The notes below the pieces were generated by a model, which worked only from the letters and a program-made list of their open reading frames with translations, did no database searches and was not told the DNA's origin. The translations under genes were made by a program, and so were the position numbers. A stretch of DNA of 64,000 bases, from NCBI RefSeq assembly GCF_020439865.1, contig NZ_JAGRPF010000072.1, positions 38,480 to 102,479 of the forward strand, given 5' to 3'. The DNA comes from Prosthecobacter sp. (GTDB lineage Bacteria > Verrucomicrobiota > Verrucomicrobiia > Verrucomicrobiales > Verrucomicrobiaceae). Position 1 is the first letter of the stretch. Each line of letters starts with the position of its first letter. Of the stretch, positions 35,233 through 43,958 are shown piece by piece.

Positions 35233-36518
35233 TTGCGATGATCTACAAAAGGAAGCGTCGTATTAATGGCGTCGTCAAAGAAGCAAAGACATATACCGCG
35301 AGGATTCGTCTCCATAAGGATGATCCAATGCATGAGGTGCCGTTGAACACCAGTGACAAGCAAATCGCTCAGCAACGTCTCGCCGAAATGGTGCGCGAGA
35401 TGGAAATGGAGAAGGCAGGAATGCTGCCACCCAAGTCCATTCGAGAGGCATCCAAGAAGCCGCTGAAAGAGCATCTGAACTACCATCTCGATCTCCAGGA
35501 GTCTCGCAATGTGTGCGCTGGTCATATCTTCCAAATTCGGAGTCAGATGCTCAGGCTGTTCGAGGCCTGTGGATGGAAGACTTTGAAAGACATCACCGCC
35601 AGCGGTTTCGAAAGCTGGCGTGCCAAAACACATCTTTCCGCGAAGACGAAGAACAACTATCTGCACTGCCTTTCGTGTTTCATGAAGGACATGGAGCAGG
35701 ATGGCCGGATCATGGTCAATGAGGTGCGGCGGATTCGTCCGGTGAAGACAGCAGGCAAGGAAACTTTTGAGCGAGGTGCGCTTTCACCGATGCAGTTCGA
35801 CAAGCTTGTCAGCGTGTCAGGGGAACGAGCGATTGTTTACTTGACGGCCGGTTTGACGGGGCTTCGCAAGAACGAACTGCGACTGGTCGAAGTGCGTGAT
35901 TTGAATCTCGATGCAATCGAGCCCTATATACGAGCCAGGGCCAGCACGACAAAGAACAGCAAAGAGGCATTCATTCCACTCACGCGAAAACTTGCGGGAC
36001 GGATCAAAGAGATTGTTCCAGCCAATGCACGGCCGCAAGACCGCGTCTTTGAAAGCAGGATCTCCGACATGCCTACCTATTACAAGGATTTGGAGGCTGC
36101 AGGGATTCCGAGCATCACCCGTGAGGGCAAGCGCATCGACTTTCATTCACTGCGGAAGACCTTCGGGACCTTGCTGGCGCTGGCCGGTGTTCCGCCGCAA
36201 ATCGCACAGCGTCTCATGCGCCACAGCGATCCCAAGCTTACCTGCAATATCTACACCGATGCAGGACTGCTGCCGATCAATGAGACGATTCACAAGCTGG
36301 GAAGCCTGATGGAAGAGTGGACTCACAAGTGGACACAAATGGACACACAAAAACTAGTCCCGGATGGTCACTCGCTGTCCGCCTCTGTCCACGCCGGATC
36401 AGCAGATGGATCGAAGCAAGTCCCTGGAAGTGAGGCAGTTGAGGCAGCCTTCGTCCTCATGAGTCCATCCCTGTCCAATGTTGTCGGATGGTGCGCGGTA
36501 CAGGGTTCGAACCTGTGA
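35229..36518 (+). CDS. Tyrosine recombinase/integrase whose 3' end lies in the tRNA
   Basis: The 429-aa integrase has an arm-binding-type N-terminus, a core-binding domain (about residues 75-165) and the catalytic domain. Catalytic landmarks are GLTGLRKNELR (Arg), HSLRKTF (His-x-x-Arg), LMRHSDPKLT (second His) and NIYTDA (Tyr nucleophile). About 65 residues follow the catalytic Tyr and end in GWCAVQGSNL, encoded by the attachment site itself; the stop codon (36516-36518) lies in the tRNA-Val gene. An ATG three codons later (35238) is an alternative start. Confidence 0.94.
   Translation: MIAMIYKRKRRINGVVKEAKTYTARIRLHKDDPMHEVPLNTSDKQIAQQRLAEMVREMEMEKAGMLPPKSIREASKKPLKEHLNYHLDLQESRNVCAGHIFQIRSQMLRLFEACGWKTLKDITASGFESWRAKTHLSAKTKNNYLHCLSCFMKDMEQDGRIMVNEVRRIRPVKTAGKETFERGALSPMQFDKLVSVSGERAIVYLTAGLTGLRKNELRLVEVRDLNLDAIEPYIRARASTTKNSKEAFIPLTRKLAGRIKEIVPANARPQDRVFESRISDMPTYYKDLEAAGIPSITREGKRIDFHSLRKTFGTLLALAGVPPQIAQRLMRHSDPKLTCNIYTDAGLLPINETIHKLGSLMEEWTHKWTQMDTQKLVPDGHSLSASVHAGSADGSKQVPGSEAVEAAFVLMSPSLSNVVGWCAVQGSNL
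36331..36476. promoter_or_regulatory. Right-end TGTCC/GGACA motifs inside the integrase gene (probable arm sites)
   Basis: GGACA at 36331 and 36341 and TGTCC at 36376, 36386 and 36472 repeat the pentamers at the left end. Two pairs are spaced exactly 10 bases. They lie in the codons after the catalytic tyrosine, so this DNA would be both coding and binding site. Confidence 0.5.
36487..36513. repeat. attR: right copy of 27-bp direct repeat in tRNA-Val
   Basis: Identical to 23681-23707. It covers the CCA end, acceptor 3' strand and T-arm of tRNA-Val plus two bases beyond, and includes the last coding bases of the integrase. Confidence 0.93.
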
Positions 36519-36563
36519 CCCCTACCATGTCAAGGTAATGCTCTACCACTGAGCTAACCGCGC
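36489..36563 (-). tRNA. tRNA-Val (GAC)
   Basis: The 75-nt minus-strand gene includes an encoded CCA. The acceptor stem is GCGCGGT with ACCGCGC, discriminator A. The anticodon loop is TTGACAT, so the anticodon is GAC (Val). The D-arm (TAGCTCAGTGGTAGAGC) and T-loop (GGTTCGAACCC) are standard. It hosts the 12.8-kb element at its 3' end and remains intact. Confidence 0.97.
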
Positions 36564-36627
36564 GAGTCCGGGGGCGCAGTGTATAAACGGCTTGAGCCGT
36601 TTCGGCAAACGGTTTTTGCCGTCCGAT

Positions 36628-37347
36628 TTAGCCGTTGTTGACCTGTTTGCGCACGGTTTGACCTTGGTTCATCAAATCGTCGCGTTCGAGGCCCGTCAGC
36701 CGGGTGATCGAGCGCAGGAGCCAGAGCAGCAGGGCCAGCGTGACACCCATGAGCGGAAGGCCGATAACGAGAAATCCGCTCCAGTTCAGGCGGCCAATGG
36801 CCTTCGTGTATTCCTGGCTTCCAGGAGCCTTGTCGCTCAGCAGGTAAAGAGCGAGGGCGAAGTTGGCCGCAGCGGAGAACATGAATGTGCCCGCCATGCC
36901 CCATGAGGCGCGTTTGAGCAGCCCGGCAAATTCGTGATGCTTCTCCGGCGTGTCGAGCGCCTGATGCAGTGCTGGGAGATTGATGACCTGGGGATTGAGC
37001 AGCATTTCATTCACCAGCGGTTTGCCCCAGCGGTGGCTGAGTGGGAAGGCGATGCCGAGGAAGATTGGAAAGGACGCTTCTTTGACCGCAAACCAAGTGG
37101 CGTTCAGGTTCAGCAGCCCCAGCCCACCTGTGACAATGACGGCGATCAATCCAAGCACGGAGAAGAAGTTTAGCCCGCGCTTGTTGATGAAGCACCAGAT
37201 GCCAAACCCCAGCGGCAGCAGCAGAGCCACAACAAGCGCCCAGGCCGGTCCCAGCCGTTCGGGCGTGCTCAGCTTTTCGAGCGCGATGGAGGGCAGAATG
37301 ACGGTGAGTCCGAGGTCGAGCAGGGGATGGGGCTGTTTTTGGGTCAC
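36628..37347 (-). CDS. VC0807-like integral membrane protein
   Basis: The 239-aa protein has about six hydrophobic segments. The order of features (LLDLGLTVILPSIALEK at the start; FSVLGLIAVIVTGGLGLL; SFPIFLGIAFPLSH; FSAAANFALALYLLS near the end) resembles the VC0807 family of bacterial membrane proteins, whose function is unknown. It is monocistronic, between tRNA-Val and nadA. Confidence 0.62.
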   Translation of the reverse strand: MTQKQPHPLLDLGLTVILPSIALEKLSTPERLGPAWALVVALLLPLGFGIWCFINKRGLNFFSVLGLIAVIVTGGLGLLNLNATWFAVKEASFPIFLGIAFPLSHRWGKPLVNEMLLNPQVINLPALHQALDTPEKHHEFAGLLKRASWGMAGTFMFSAAANFALALYLLSDKAPGSQEYTKAIGRLNWSGFLVIGLPLMGVTLALLLWLLRSITRLTGLERDDLMNQGQTVRKQVNNG

Positions 37348-37359
37348 GCGGGGAATGTG

Positions 37360-37391
37360 GAATGACGAATGATGAATGTCGAATGACGAAT
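37360..37391. repeat. Short GAATGACGAAT tandem-like repeat
   Basis: Two exact copies of GAATGACGAAT (37360-37370, 37381-37391) are 21 bases apart, with a diverged GAATGTC unit between them. It lies upstream of nadA and just after the start of the divergent membrane protein. Confidence 0.65.
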
Positions 37392-37437
37392 CCGACCTCG
37401 ACTCTTGCTTCCGCCTTCCGCTGCGATATTTCTACCC

Positions 37438-38379
37438 ATGGTCGCCACCGCCGCCCCCAGCCTTACCGAAGAAATCCTCCGCCTCAAAAAGGAACGCAAC
37501 GCCGTCATCCTCGCGCACAACTACCAGGATCGTGCCATTCAGGAGATTGCGGATTTCGTTGGAGACTCCCTCGGCCTGGCTTACAAAGCAAAAGAGACTG
37601 AGGCCGATGTGATCGTCTTCTGCGGTGTGCATTTCATGGCTGAGACGGCCAAAATCGTGAATCCTGGGAAGATCGTGGTGCTGCCCGATGCGAATGCCGG
37701 CTGCTCGCTCGAACAGAGCTGCCCCGGACCGCAGCTTGAGGCCTTTCTCAAGGCGAACGCGGCCAAGAACTACTACGTGATCGCCTACATCAATTGCAGC
37801 GGTCACGTGAAGGCTCTCAGTGACTGCATCTGCACCAGTGGAAACGCTGACAAGATCGTTGAAGCCGCGCCCAAGGATCGTCCGATTCTCTTTGTGCCGG
37901 ATCAAAACCTCGGCTCTTGGGTGATGGAGCGCACGGGCCGCAAGATGGACTTGTGGAAAGGGGCCTGCTACGTCCACGTCGAGTTCACACGGGACAGCAT
38001 TCAGAAGATCAAAGACGAACATCCTGATGCCAAGGTTGTCGCGCATCCCGAATGCACCTACGCCGTGCGCATTCTCGCTGATGAGGTCTGCAGCACCGAG
38101 AAGATGGTGGGTTACTGCCGCAACAGTCCTGCGAGCACCTTCATCATCGTGACGGAAAGCGGCATGTTGCATCGCCTGGAGCGTGAAGTGCCCGGCAAGA
38201 AGTTCATTCCGGGCCCGACAGGCCACTGCGCTTGCGCCGACTGCCGCTACATGAAGCTTAACACCCTCCAAAAGCTGCACGACTGCCTGCGTGATCTCAC
38301 GCCGCAGGTCGAGATGCCGGAAGAGTTGCGCAAGCAGGCGGAGAAACCGATTCTGCGCATGCTCGAGCTAAGCCGGTAG
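37438..38379 (+). CDS. nadA: Quinolinate synthase
   Basis: The 313-aa enzyme condenses iminoaspartate with dihydroxyacetone phosphate to quinolinate in NAD biosynthesis. It is a [4Fe-4S] enzyme; conserved cysteines include those in DANAGCSLEQSCPG, AHPECTYAVR and GHCACADCRYMKLN. Signature stretches are ILAHNYQ, GDSLGLAYKA and FCGVHFMAETAKI. ATG 37438 fits the family's start; an upstream in-frame start at 37405 is not conserved. nadB and nadC are not adjacent. Confidence 0.97.
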   Translation: MVATAAPSLTEEILRLKKERNAVILAHNYQDRAIQEIADFVGDSLGLAYKAKETEADVIVFCGVHFMAETAKIVNPGKIVVLPDANAGCSLEQSCPGPQLEAFLKANAAKNYYVIAYINCSGHVKALSDCICTSGNADKIVEAAPKDRPILFVPDQNLGSWVMERTGRKMDLWKGACYVHVEFTRDSIQKIKDEHPDAKVVAHPECTYAVRILADEVCSTEKMVGYCRNSPASTFIIVTESGMLHRLEREVPGKKFIPGPTGHCACADCRYMKLNTLQKLHDCLRDLTPQVEMPEELRKQAEKPILRMLELSR

Positions 38380-38414
38380 CCCCGAATTCTCCTGCAAGGC
38401 TTGTTTTCCTTCGC

Positions 38415-39263
38415 CTACACCCGTGCGAGATCGAGCAGTTGCCTGACTCGGCTGATGTCGGAGGCGGAGGTCTTGGCGACGAAGCCGCGGGCATGGGCGA
38501 AGTGTACGTCGGGCTCTTGATCGATGCGGGTAAAGTCGTAACGAGGATCGTCGTTGTGACGTGAGAGGCCATAGCCGCTGCCGCGGCGGTCGGGGTAGAT
38601 GAGCGCGGCGACACTGCCGCTGCGCCCGGTGTTTTCGAGATAGCGGCCGATGCTGGCGGAGGCGTCGTCCTGGATGGGTTCGGTGCGCGGCAGGAAGAGG
38701 ACGTCATGGCCGTCAAGGTTCCAGAGCTCCGAATTCTTGGCGACGAAGTCGATGCGGGTGCGAAGCTCGCGCAGGTACTCGAGAAGATCGGCGCCGATGT
38801 AGCTGAGGATTTCCCAAAGGGGCTCGCCGGGCTCGAGGCGCGTGGCCTTCGCAAAGCGGCGCAGGATCGTGACATCGACGGGAGAGGTGAGCTTGTTCAT
38901 TGCAGCGCGGTCCACGCCGAGCCATTGGGCGGTGACGTTCGGGCCGCGGGTGTCGAACCACTCGGCGGGTTCGAGCCAGTCGCAGAACTGGCGGGCGTCC
39001 TCATAGACGCCCAGATGCTGAAGCACGAGGCTGAGAGCGCAGACGGGCGGATGATCGGCGGGTAACTGGTGGTGGTCGAAATTGTGCCGCTCGGGGGCAT
39101 GCTCACCACCGACATCCACGACAGCGATAGTGGGATCGGCAAGGTCTTCGTCGGCAGGTTCGCGGCGAATGATGGGAACACGGTGTGCGGCGGCGAGGAG
39201 GGCGCAGGCGAGGAGTTCGTCCTTATGCGCGCCGCCAGGATGGGTCAGAATGAGAGAGAGCAT
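38415..39263 (-). CDS. MYG1-like (UPF0160) metal-dependent hydrolase
   Basis: The 282-aa protein has the MYG1/DHH-like metal motifs: THPGGAHKDELLACALL at the start, VVDVGGEH and a downstream FDHHQ. MYG1 proteins are DHH-related and have 3'-5' RNA exonuclease activity in eukaryotes; the bacterial role is unproven. It is convergent with nadA and downstream of two unrelated secreted/hypothetical genes. Confidence 0.8.
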   Translation of the reverse strand: MLSLILTHPGGAHKDELLACALLAAAHRVPIIRREPADEDLADPTIAVVDVGGEHAPERHNFDHHQLPADHPPVCALSLVLQHLGVYEDARQFCDWLEPAEWFDTRGPNVTAQWLGVDRAAMNKLTSPVDVTILRRFAKATRLEPGEPLWEILSYIGADLLEYLRELRTRIDFVAKNSELWNLDGHDVLFLPRTEPIQDDASASIGRYLENTGRSGSVAALIYPDRRGSGYGLSRHNDDPRYDFTRIDQEPDVHFAHARGFVAKTSASDISRVRQLLDLARV

Positions 39264-39333
39264 GAAAAATTGCGGTGCGTGACATGCGCGCGAGGCGCGA
39301 GGGAGTCAATCAATGAGACGCCAGTCCCATCCA

Positions 39334-39543
39334 CTAAGCCTTGAATGATTTCCCCGAATCTCTTGCGAGAAACTCCCGAACAATCCGCAGACACTCCTCC
39401 GCCGGAGCTGGCATGGGAAGGGTGAGAGGACGTCCGTGAATGCGCAGATGACGAAGCTCACCTTCGCGTCTGACGTGGGTGACTTCGATGCCGTGTGCGG
39501 CGAAGAAGCGAACGACGTCCTGATTGCTGGCATAGCGACTCAT
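39334..39543 (-). CDS. 69-aa hypothetical protein
   Basis: The product MSRYASNQDVVRFFAAHG... is 69 aa, basic and predicted alpha/beta, with no family I recognise. ATG 39543 is chosen; an ATG at 39585 would overlap the end of the preceding gene. It follows the secreted protein gene at 39575 by 31 bases on the same strand and may be co-transcribed with it. Confidence 0.55.
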   Translation of the reverse strand: MSRYASNQDVVRFFAAHGIEVTHVRREGELRHLRIHGRPLTLPMPAPAEECLRIVREFLARDSGKSFKA

Positions 39544-39574
39544 GATCCTGATGCGTCGATGGTGGTTCTGGGCA

Positions 39575-40762
39575 TCAGCGACCATCAGGGCCAGGCAGGC
39601 GTTCGAGGTCGACCTCGGCCGGGGGATCTTCCATGAGGGCACGGGCCATGGTGGCGTCCGACGCCCAGGTGGCGATGACCGTGTCCTTGCCGTGAAGAAC
39701 GCGAATGACTGCACCACGGTAGTCTGGCTCCGTTTTGGCACGGCGTTTGTCCTTGGCCGGAAGCTCGTCGAGATCGTCGGCAAAGTTGTCGTAGGTTGAC
39801 TTGGGTTTGGTTTTGAATTCGAGCGCCTGTACGCCTGCGCCGCGGAGCTGAACTTTTTCGCTTCCTTTCGCCATGAGGTAGTTAATGCGTTTGATGTCGG
39901 TCTTTCCCAGGATCCACCATTCGACTGTGAGCTCCGCCGGGTGGGCGGAGATGTTGCGAAGGTCGATGCCGTAGGACCAGCAGTAGTTGTTGCGCTTGCT
40001 GGGCTGCTGGATCAGGCGCCCTTGGAGCTTGAGGCTGGGGGGCTTGCCGGCAGCGTCTCCGGCGCGCGCCATTTCGGCCTGAAAGCGGGCGGACTGCTCG
40101 GCAGCGGTCTCACCCATGCTGTTGCGGACAGGTTCGGGTTTGGGCTTGTTGTCTTTGGCGATCTTGGCCTGGTTGGCGCCATGCTGCATTTCGCTTTCGA
40201 CGGCCTCGAGTTGCTTAGCGAAGGCGGCGTCACGCGCGGAGTCGGCACCACCCTTTTCGCGGCTGCGCGAGGGGGCGACGAGACGGACGTTGGAAATCTC
40301 GCGTGAAAGGCGCGGCGCCTGCTCGACGGGGACAATAAACTCAAAGACGGCCTGCGAACCACTGTCGGGTCCCTGAGTGATGAGTCCGGTGAACTTGTGG
40401 TCGGCGCCGAAGCAGCCGAGAGCTCGGGCTTCGGTCCACATCTGGGTGAGATTGCCGATGAGCATCATGCGCTGCGCGTCGCCGACGGAGGGGACGAGTT
40501 CGAGGGAGCTGCTGATGAGCGTGCGACCGTCGGGGCCGCCGCCTTTGTAGGAGGCCTGCATGGCGCTGAGGATCTCGACGAGGCGTGGGCGGAGCTGATT
40601 GAGTCCCTGGGGATCAGCCCGTGGGGTGAGGCCGAGGGGGCGAAGCTGCGGAGCAAGCGCCTTGGCCAGGCGATTGTTTTCCGCACGCGCGTGACTCGCG
40701 CCGCTGATCAGGAACAGAGCGATGGTCACGCAGGCAAGTCGAAGCGGCCTGAATTTATGCAT
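39575..40762 (-). CDS. Secreted hypothetical protein, lineage-specific
   Basis: The 395-aa protein starts with a signal peptide (LACVTIALFLISGASHARA). A coiled-coil, Gln/Lys-rich segment covers about residues 175-225. The C-terminal third is beta-rich (YGIDLRNISAHPAELTVEWW), as in immunoglobulin-like or jelly-roll folds. I recognise no family. It is divergent from another secreted coiled-coil protein at 40956. Confidence 0.65.
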   Translation of the reverse strand: MHKFRPLRLACVTIALFLISGASHARAENNRLAKALAPQLRPLGLTPRADPQGLNQLRPRLVEILSAMQASYKGGGPDGRTLISSSLELVPSVGDAQRMMLIGNLTQMWTEARALGCFGADHKFTGLITQGPDSGSQAVFEFIVPVEQAPRLSREISNVRLVAPSRSREKGGADSARDAAFAKQLEAVESEMQHGANQAKIAKDNKPKPEPVRNSMGETAAEQSARFQAEMARAGDAAGKPPSLKLQGRLIQQPSKRNNYCWSYGIDLRNISAHPAELTVEWWILGKTDIKRINYLMAKGSEKVQLRGAGVQALEFKTKPKSTYDNFADDLDELPAKDKRRAKTEPDYRGAVIRVLHGKDTVIATWASDATMARALMEDPPAEVDLERLPGPDGR

Positions 40763-40955
40763 TTAATCAGCATGCCACGACGAGGATTTAGGAGCAATGC
40801 CTGATGTCGCCGCAGTGCAGTGGATAGGGGCATGCGTGTCTCCCGCCGTGGTGGCCGAAAAATGAAGAATTGCAGCAATTGCGGGATCGGATAGCCTTTA
40901 CCCGTCGAGCATGCGCGACACGTCATGCTGCCATGCAACCCTGCGTTCACTCCCT

Positions 40956-42314
40956 ATGATGACCGATCGTTCTCATGAATCAGGATGGCGAAGCCTGCTG
41001 CTGGTGATGCTGCTGGCCTTAGTTGTAACCGAGCTTCCAGCGCAGGTGCCGGACGTGGGGCCGGGGCGCTGTTATCCCTCCTGTTCCGGACCGGGATGCG
41101 CCTGCGGGGGATGTCCGGGATGCAGCGGAACTTCCCGAGGGACCCGCGAATGGTCAGACGGCGTGTCCGGCGGAATTAGATCTGCGCCTGCCCGGGACAC
41201 ACGGTATGATGCCGCACTGGAGCAGGCGCAAAAGGCCAGAGAGGCTGTGAGTGAAGGGTATCTGAAAAACGCGATCACCTATTATGAGTGGGCGATCGTC
41301 CGGCTGCCGTGGGGCTTTTGGGATGGACAACGCAGCAGCGCGCTCAAGAAGGAGTGGAAGGAAGAGATCCGGAAGATCAAGGCGAGTCTCGAGACCTGGG
41401 AGAACGAAGCAAAGAGGAAGGCTGAGGCTGATCGCGCAGCGGCGAAACAGCAGGAGTCCGCGCATCGGATGGCGGCGAAGTATGCAGCCTCAGATCGCGC
41501 GTTTCAGGACGCGGCGGCGGCATGGCGTCTGCATGAATTTCAACGGGCGCTCCAATGTTACAACGATGCGGAACGAGCGCTGCCTCCGCGGTTGTTTGAC
41601 TGGAGCGACGAGCGGAGGTCGCGGGTCAAGCTGATCGAGGACAACCGCAAACTGCTGCTGCAGGCGATGGCTGCGGCGAAGCAGGCGACGGACTCGATCG
41701 GCGAAGATGAACTGGATGACCTTCCCCTCAAACCGTCGCCGGGCGGTTCGTCTTTTGTGAAGGGATTCTTCGATGAGTTCGACGATATCGAATATGATCC
41801 CGGTTACCGGCCCTATGCCGCAGCTGCAGGGAAGCGCGATGCGGGCGACCGTGAGGTACCCCGTCTGGCGAAGGCGTTTGCAGGTGAACTGGAGAAGCGC
41901 CCCGCCTTGGCGCTGAGCATCGGCCAGATGAGTCCGAAGGAGATTCAAAACGCAGAGAAGGAGATGGCCGTGCAGCGCAGGCAGGATCTACGGTTGATCG
42001 AGGACGGAGCCCGAAGTCTGGATGAGCAGCAGGTGAAGTTGGAAGGAATCGAGAAGGCACTGAGCAACGCGCGTTCGCTGCGGGATGAATCTGCCCGTAA
42101 ACATGCAAGCCTGGCGGCGGCGCTGGAGAGTGATCCCCGGAACAGGACGCTGCAACGCGATCTCGCGGCTGAGCAGAAGAAGTTCGATGCTGCCCAGCGT
42201 CAACTGGACCAGTTGGACCGGAAGAAGAACGAGGCCCATGCGCAGACCGTCCGGCTGCGGGATGATCTCGACAATGTGATCCGTGGTGCCACCGCACGAT
42301 CGCTGGCGCACTGA
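40956..42314 (+). CDS. Secreted Cys-rich/coiled-coil protein, unknown
   Basis: The 452-aa protein has a signal peptide (SLLLVMLLALVVTELPAQ) and, right after cleavage, a compact cluster of seven cysteines in about 20 residues (about residues 38-57). A helical region follows, with TPR-like patterns (ALEQAQKAREAVSEGYLKNAITYYEWAI-type spacing) and long coiled coils (about 110-170 and 330-440). The cysteine cluster could bind metal or form disulfides. No family is recognised. The start is one of two adjacent ATGs (40956, 40959). Confidence 0.65.
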   Translation: MMTDRSHESGWRSLLLVMLLALVVTELPAQVPDVGPGRCYPSCSGPGCACGGCPGCSGTSRGTREWSDGVSGGIRSAPARDTRYDAALEQAQKAREAVSEGYLKNAITYYEWAIVRLPWGFWDGQRSSALKKEWKEEIRKIKASLETWENEAKRKAEADRAAAKQQESAHRMAAKYAASDRAFQDAAAAWRLHEFQRALQCYNDAERALPPRLFDWSDERRSRVKLIEDNRKLLLQAMAAAKQATDSIGEDELDDLPLKPSPGGSSFVKGFFDEFDDIEYDPGYRPYAAAAGKRDAGDREVPRLAKAFAGELEKRPALALSIGQMSPKEIQNAEKEMAVQRRQDLRLIEDGARSLDEQQVKLEGIEKALSNARSLRDESARKHASLAAALESDPRNRTLQRDLAAEQKKFDAAQRQLDQLDRKKNEAHAQTVRLRDDLDNVIRGATARSLAH

Positions 42315-42425
42315 GGATTTCACATGCGCTGCTGTTTCTTGAAGCGTGATATGAAGCATCACCGTCTTTGATGAAATCGGTGGATTGGATTGCCGAGACG
42401 CGATGACTCGGGCACTGTCGAGGCG

Positions 42426-43958
42426 ATGCCTGAAATCGTCCTGGCCACGCTGAACGCGAAGTACATTCACAGCTCCTTCGGGCTGCGCTACCTGCTGGCG
42501 AATCTCGGAGAGCTGAAGGAACGCGCCTGCCTGATGGAGTTTCAGATAAACCAGTCGCCGGTCGAGATTCTGGAAGCGGTGCTGGCGCAGGAGCCACGGA
42601 TCGTGGGCTTCGGGGTGTACATCTGGAACGTGGCTGAGACGACGGAGGTGCTGGGAATGCTGCGGCGGCTGCGGCCGAAGATTCGCATCATTTTGGGCGG
42701 GCCGGAGGTATCCTACGAGCAGGAGGGACAGTCGATCGTGGCGCTGGCGGATCATGTGATCACGGGCGAGGCGGATTTGAAGTTTGCGGAGGTGTGCGGC
42801 GTGCTGCTTGGCGGCGACGAGCCTGCGATCGCCGCACTGCCGAAGGTGATCCCGGCGGGCCTGCCAACGCTGGAGCGTCTGGCGCTGCCGTATGATTTGT
42901 ATTCCGATGCGGATCTGGCGCACCGCATCCTCTACGTGGAGGCATCACGCGGATGTCCCTTCACTTGCGAGTTTTGTCTGTCGTCACTGGATGTGCCGGT
43001 GCGTGCGTTTGCGCTGGAGGCGTTTCTCAACGCGATGCAGGAGCTGCTGGACCGCGGGGCGCTGACCTTCAAGTTTGTGGACCGCACGTTCAACCTGCAC
43101 CTGCCGACGAGCCTGGCGATCCTGCGCTTCTTTCTGGACCGCTGGCGCGAGGGGATGTTCCTGCACTTTGAGATGGTGCCGGACCGGCTGCCGGAACAAC
43201 TGCGCGAGGTAATCCGCGAATTCCCCGCGGGCGCGGTGCAGTTTGAAGTCGGCATTCAGACCTTCGATGAAGCAACGTCGAAGAACATCAGCCGCCGGCA
43301 GAATCTGGTGCGGCTGGAGGACAACCTGCGCTTCCTGCGGGAGCAGACGGGCATTCATGTGCATGCGGATCTCATCGTCGGACTTCCGGGCGAAGATGTG
43401 GCGAGCTTCGGGCGCGGCTTTGACCGGCTGATGGCGATGGGACCGCAGGAGATCCAGGTGGGCATCCTCAAGCGTCTGCGTGGAACGCCGATCGTGCGGC
43501 ATGACGAGGAGTATCACATGAAGTACTCGCCGGTGCCGCCCTATGAGATTCTGGAGAACCGCGAGATTACGTTCACGGAGATGCAGCGCATGCGGCGCTT
43601 CGCGCGCTACTGGGATCTGGTGGCAAACAGCGGCAACTTCACGTGCACGCTGGCGCTGCTGTGGAATGAGAGCGGATCGCCGTTCGATTCGTTTCTCGCC
43701 ATTGCCGATCATTTGCATGCAAAGCTGCGCCGAACCCATCAGATCGCGTTGCCGGTGCTGGCGCAGGCGCTGTTTGATTATCTCACGAGCGAACGTGGCG
43801 TTTCGACTGACGAGGCTGCGAAGACGTTGATGGAAGACTGGAACCGAGTGCCGGGGCGCGAGTCCCTGCGCTTGAACGGCACCACCAGGATGGATCGCGA
43901 AGGCCCTAAACGCAGCACCGCCGGCAGCCGGCAGGCGAGGCATCTGACGAATGAGTGA
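42426..43958 (+). CDS. B12-binding domain radical SAM protein (DUF4080-like)
   Basis: The 510-aa protein has an N-terminal cobalamin-binding-like Rossmann domain (about residues 1-130, IVGFGVYIWN) and a radical SAM domain with the cluster motif C-x3-C-x2-C in EASRGCPFTCEFC. Downstream, VGIQTFDE and HADLIVGLPGED fit the family. A C-terminal DUF4080-type extension follows. The reaction is unknown. The 3' end overlaps the next gene by 8 bases. Confidence 0.85.
   Translation: MPEIVLATLNAKYIHSSFGLRYLLANLGELKERACLMEFQINQSPVEILEAVLAQEPRIVGFGVYIWNVAETTEVLGMLRRLRPKIRIILGGPEVSYEQEGQSIVALADHVITGEADLKFAEVCGVLLGGDEPAIAALPKVIPAGLPTLERLALPYDLYSDADLAHRILYVEASRGCPFTCEFCLSSLDVPVRAFALEAFLNAMQELLDRGALTFKFVDRTFNLHLPTSLAILRFFLDRWREGMFLHFEMVPDRLPEQLREVIREFPAGAVQFEVGIQTFDEATSKNISRRQNLVRLEDNLRFLREQTGIHVHADLIVGLPGEDVASFGRGFDRLMAMGPQEIQVGILKRLRGTPIVRHDEEYHMKYSPVPPYEILENREITFTEMQRMRRFARYWDLVANSGNFTCTLALLWNESGSPFDSFLAIADHLHAKLRRTHQIALPVLAQALFDYLTSERGVSTDEAAKTLMEDWNRVPGRESLRLNGTTRMDREGPKRSTAGSRQARHLTNE

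Larger units (their letters stand above)
23681..36513. mobile_element. 12.8-kb integrated element in tRNA-Val(GAC) with HUH Rep, type I R-M and type IV TA genes
   Basis: The element is bounded by a perfect 27-bp direct repeat, with the tRNA intact on the right side. It encodes a tyrosine integrase and AlpA-like excisionase at the right end and a HUH replication initiator with a small partner at the left end. Cargo is a type I restriction-modification system that encloses an AbiE-like toxin-antitoxin pair. No conjugation genes, capsid genes or ATPase for filament export are present. It could be an integrative mobilisable element or a satellite with rolling-circle replication; the sequence does not decide this. 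Confidence 0.9.
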
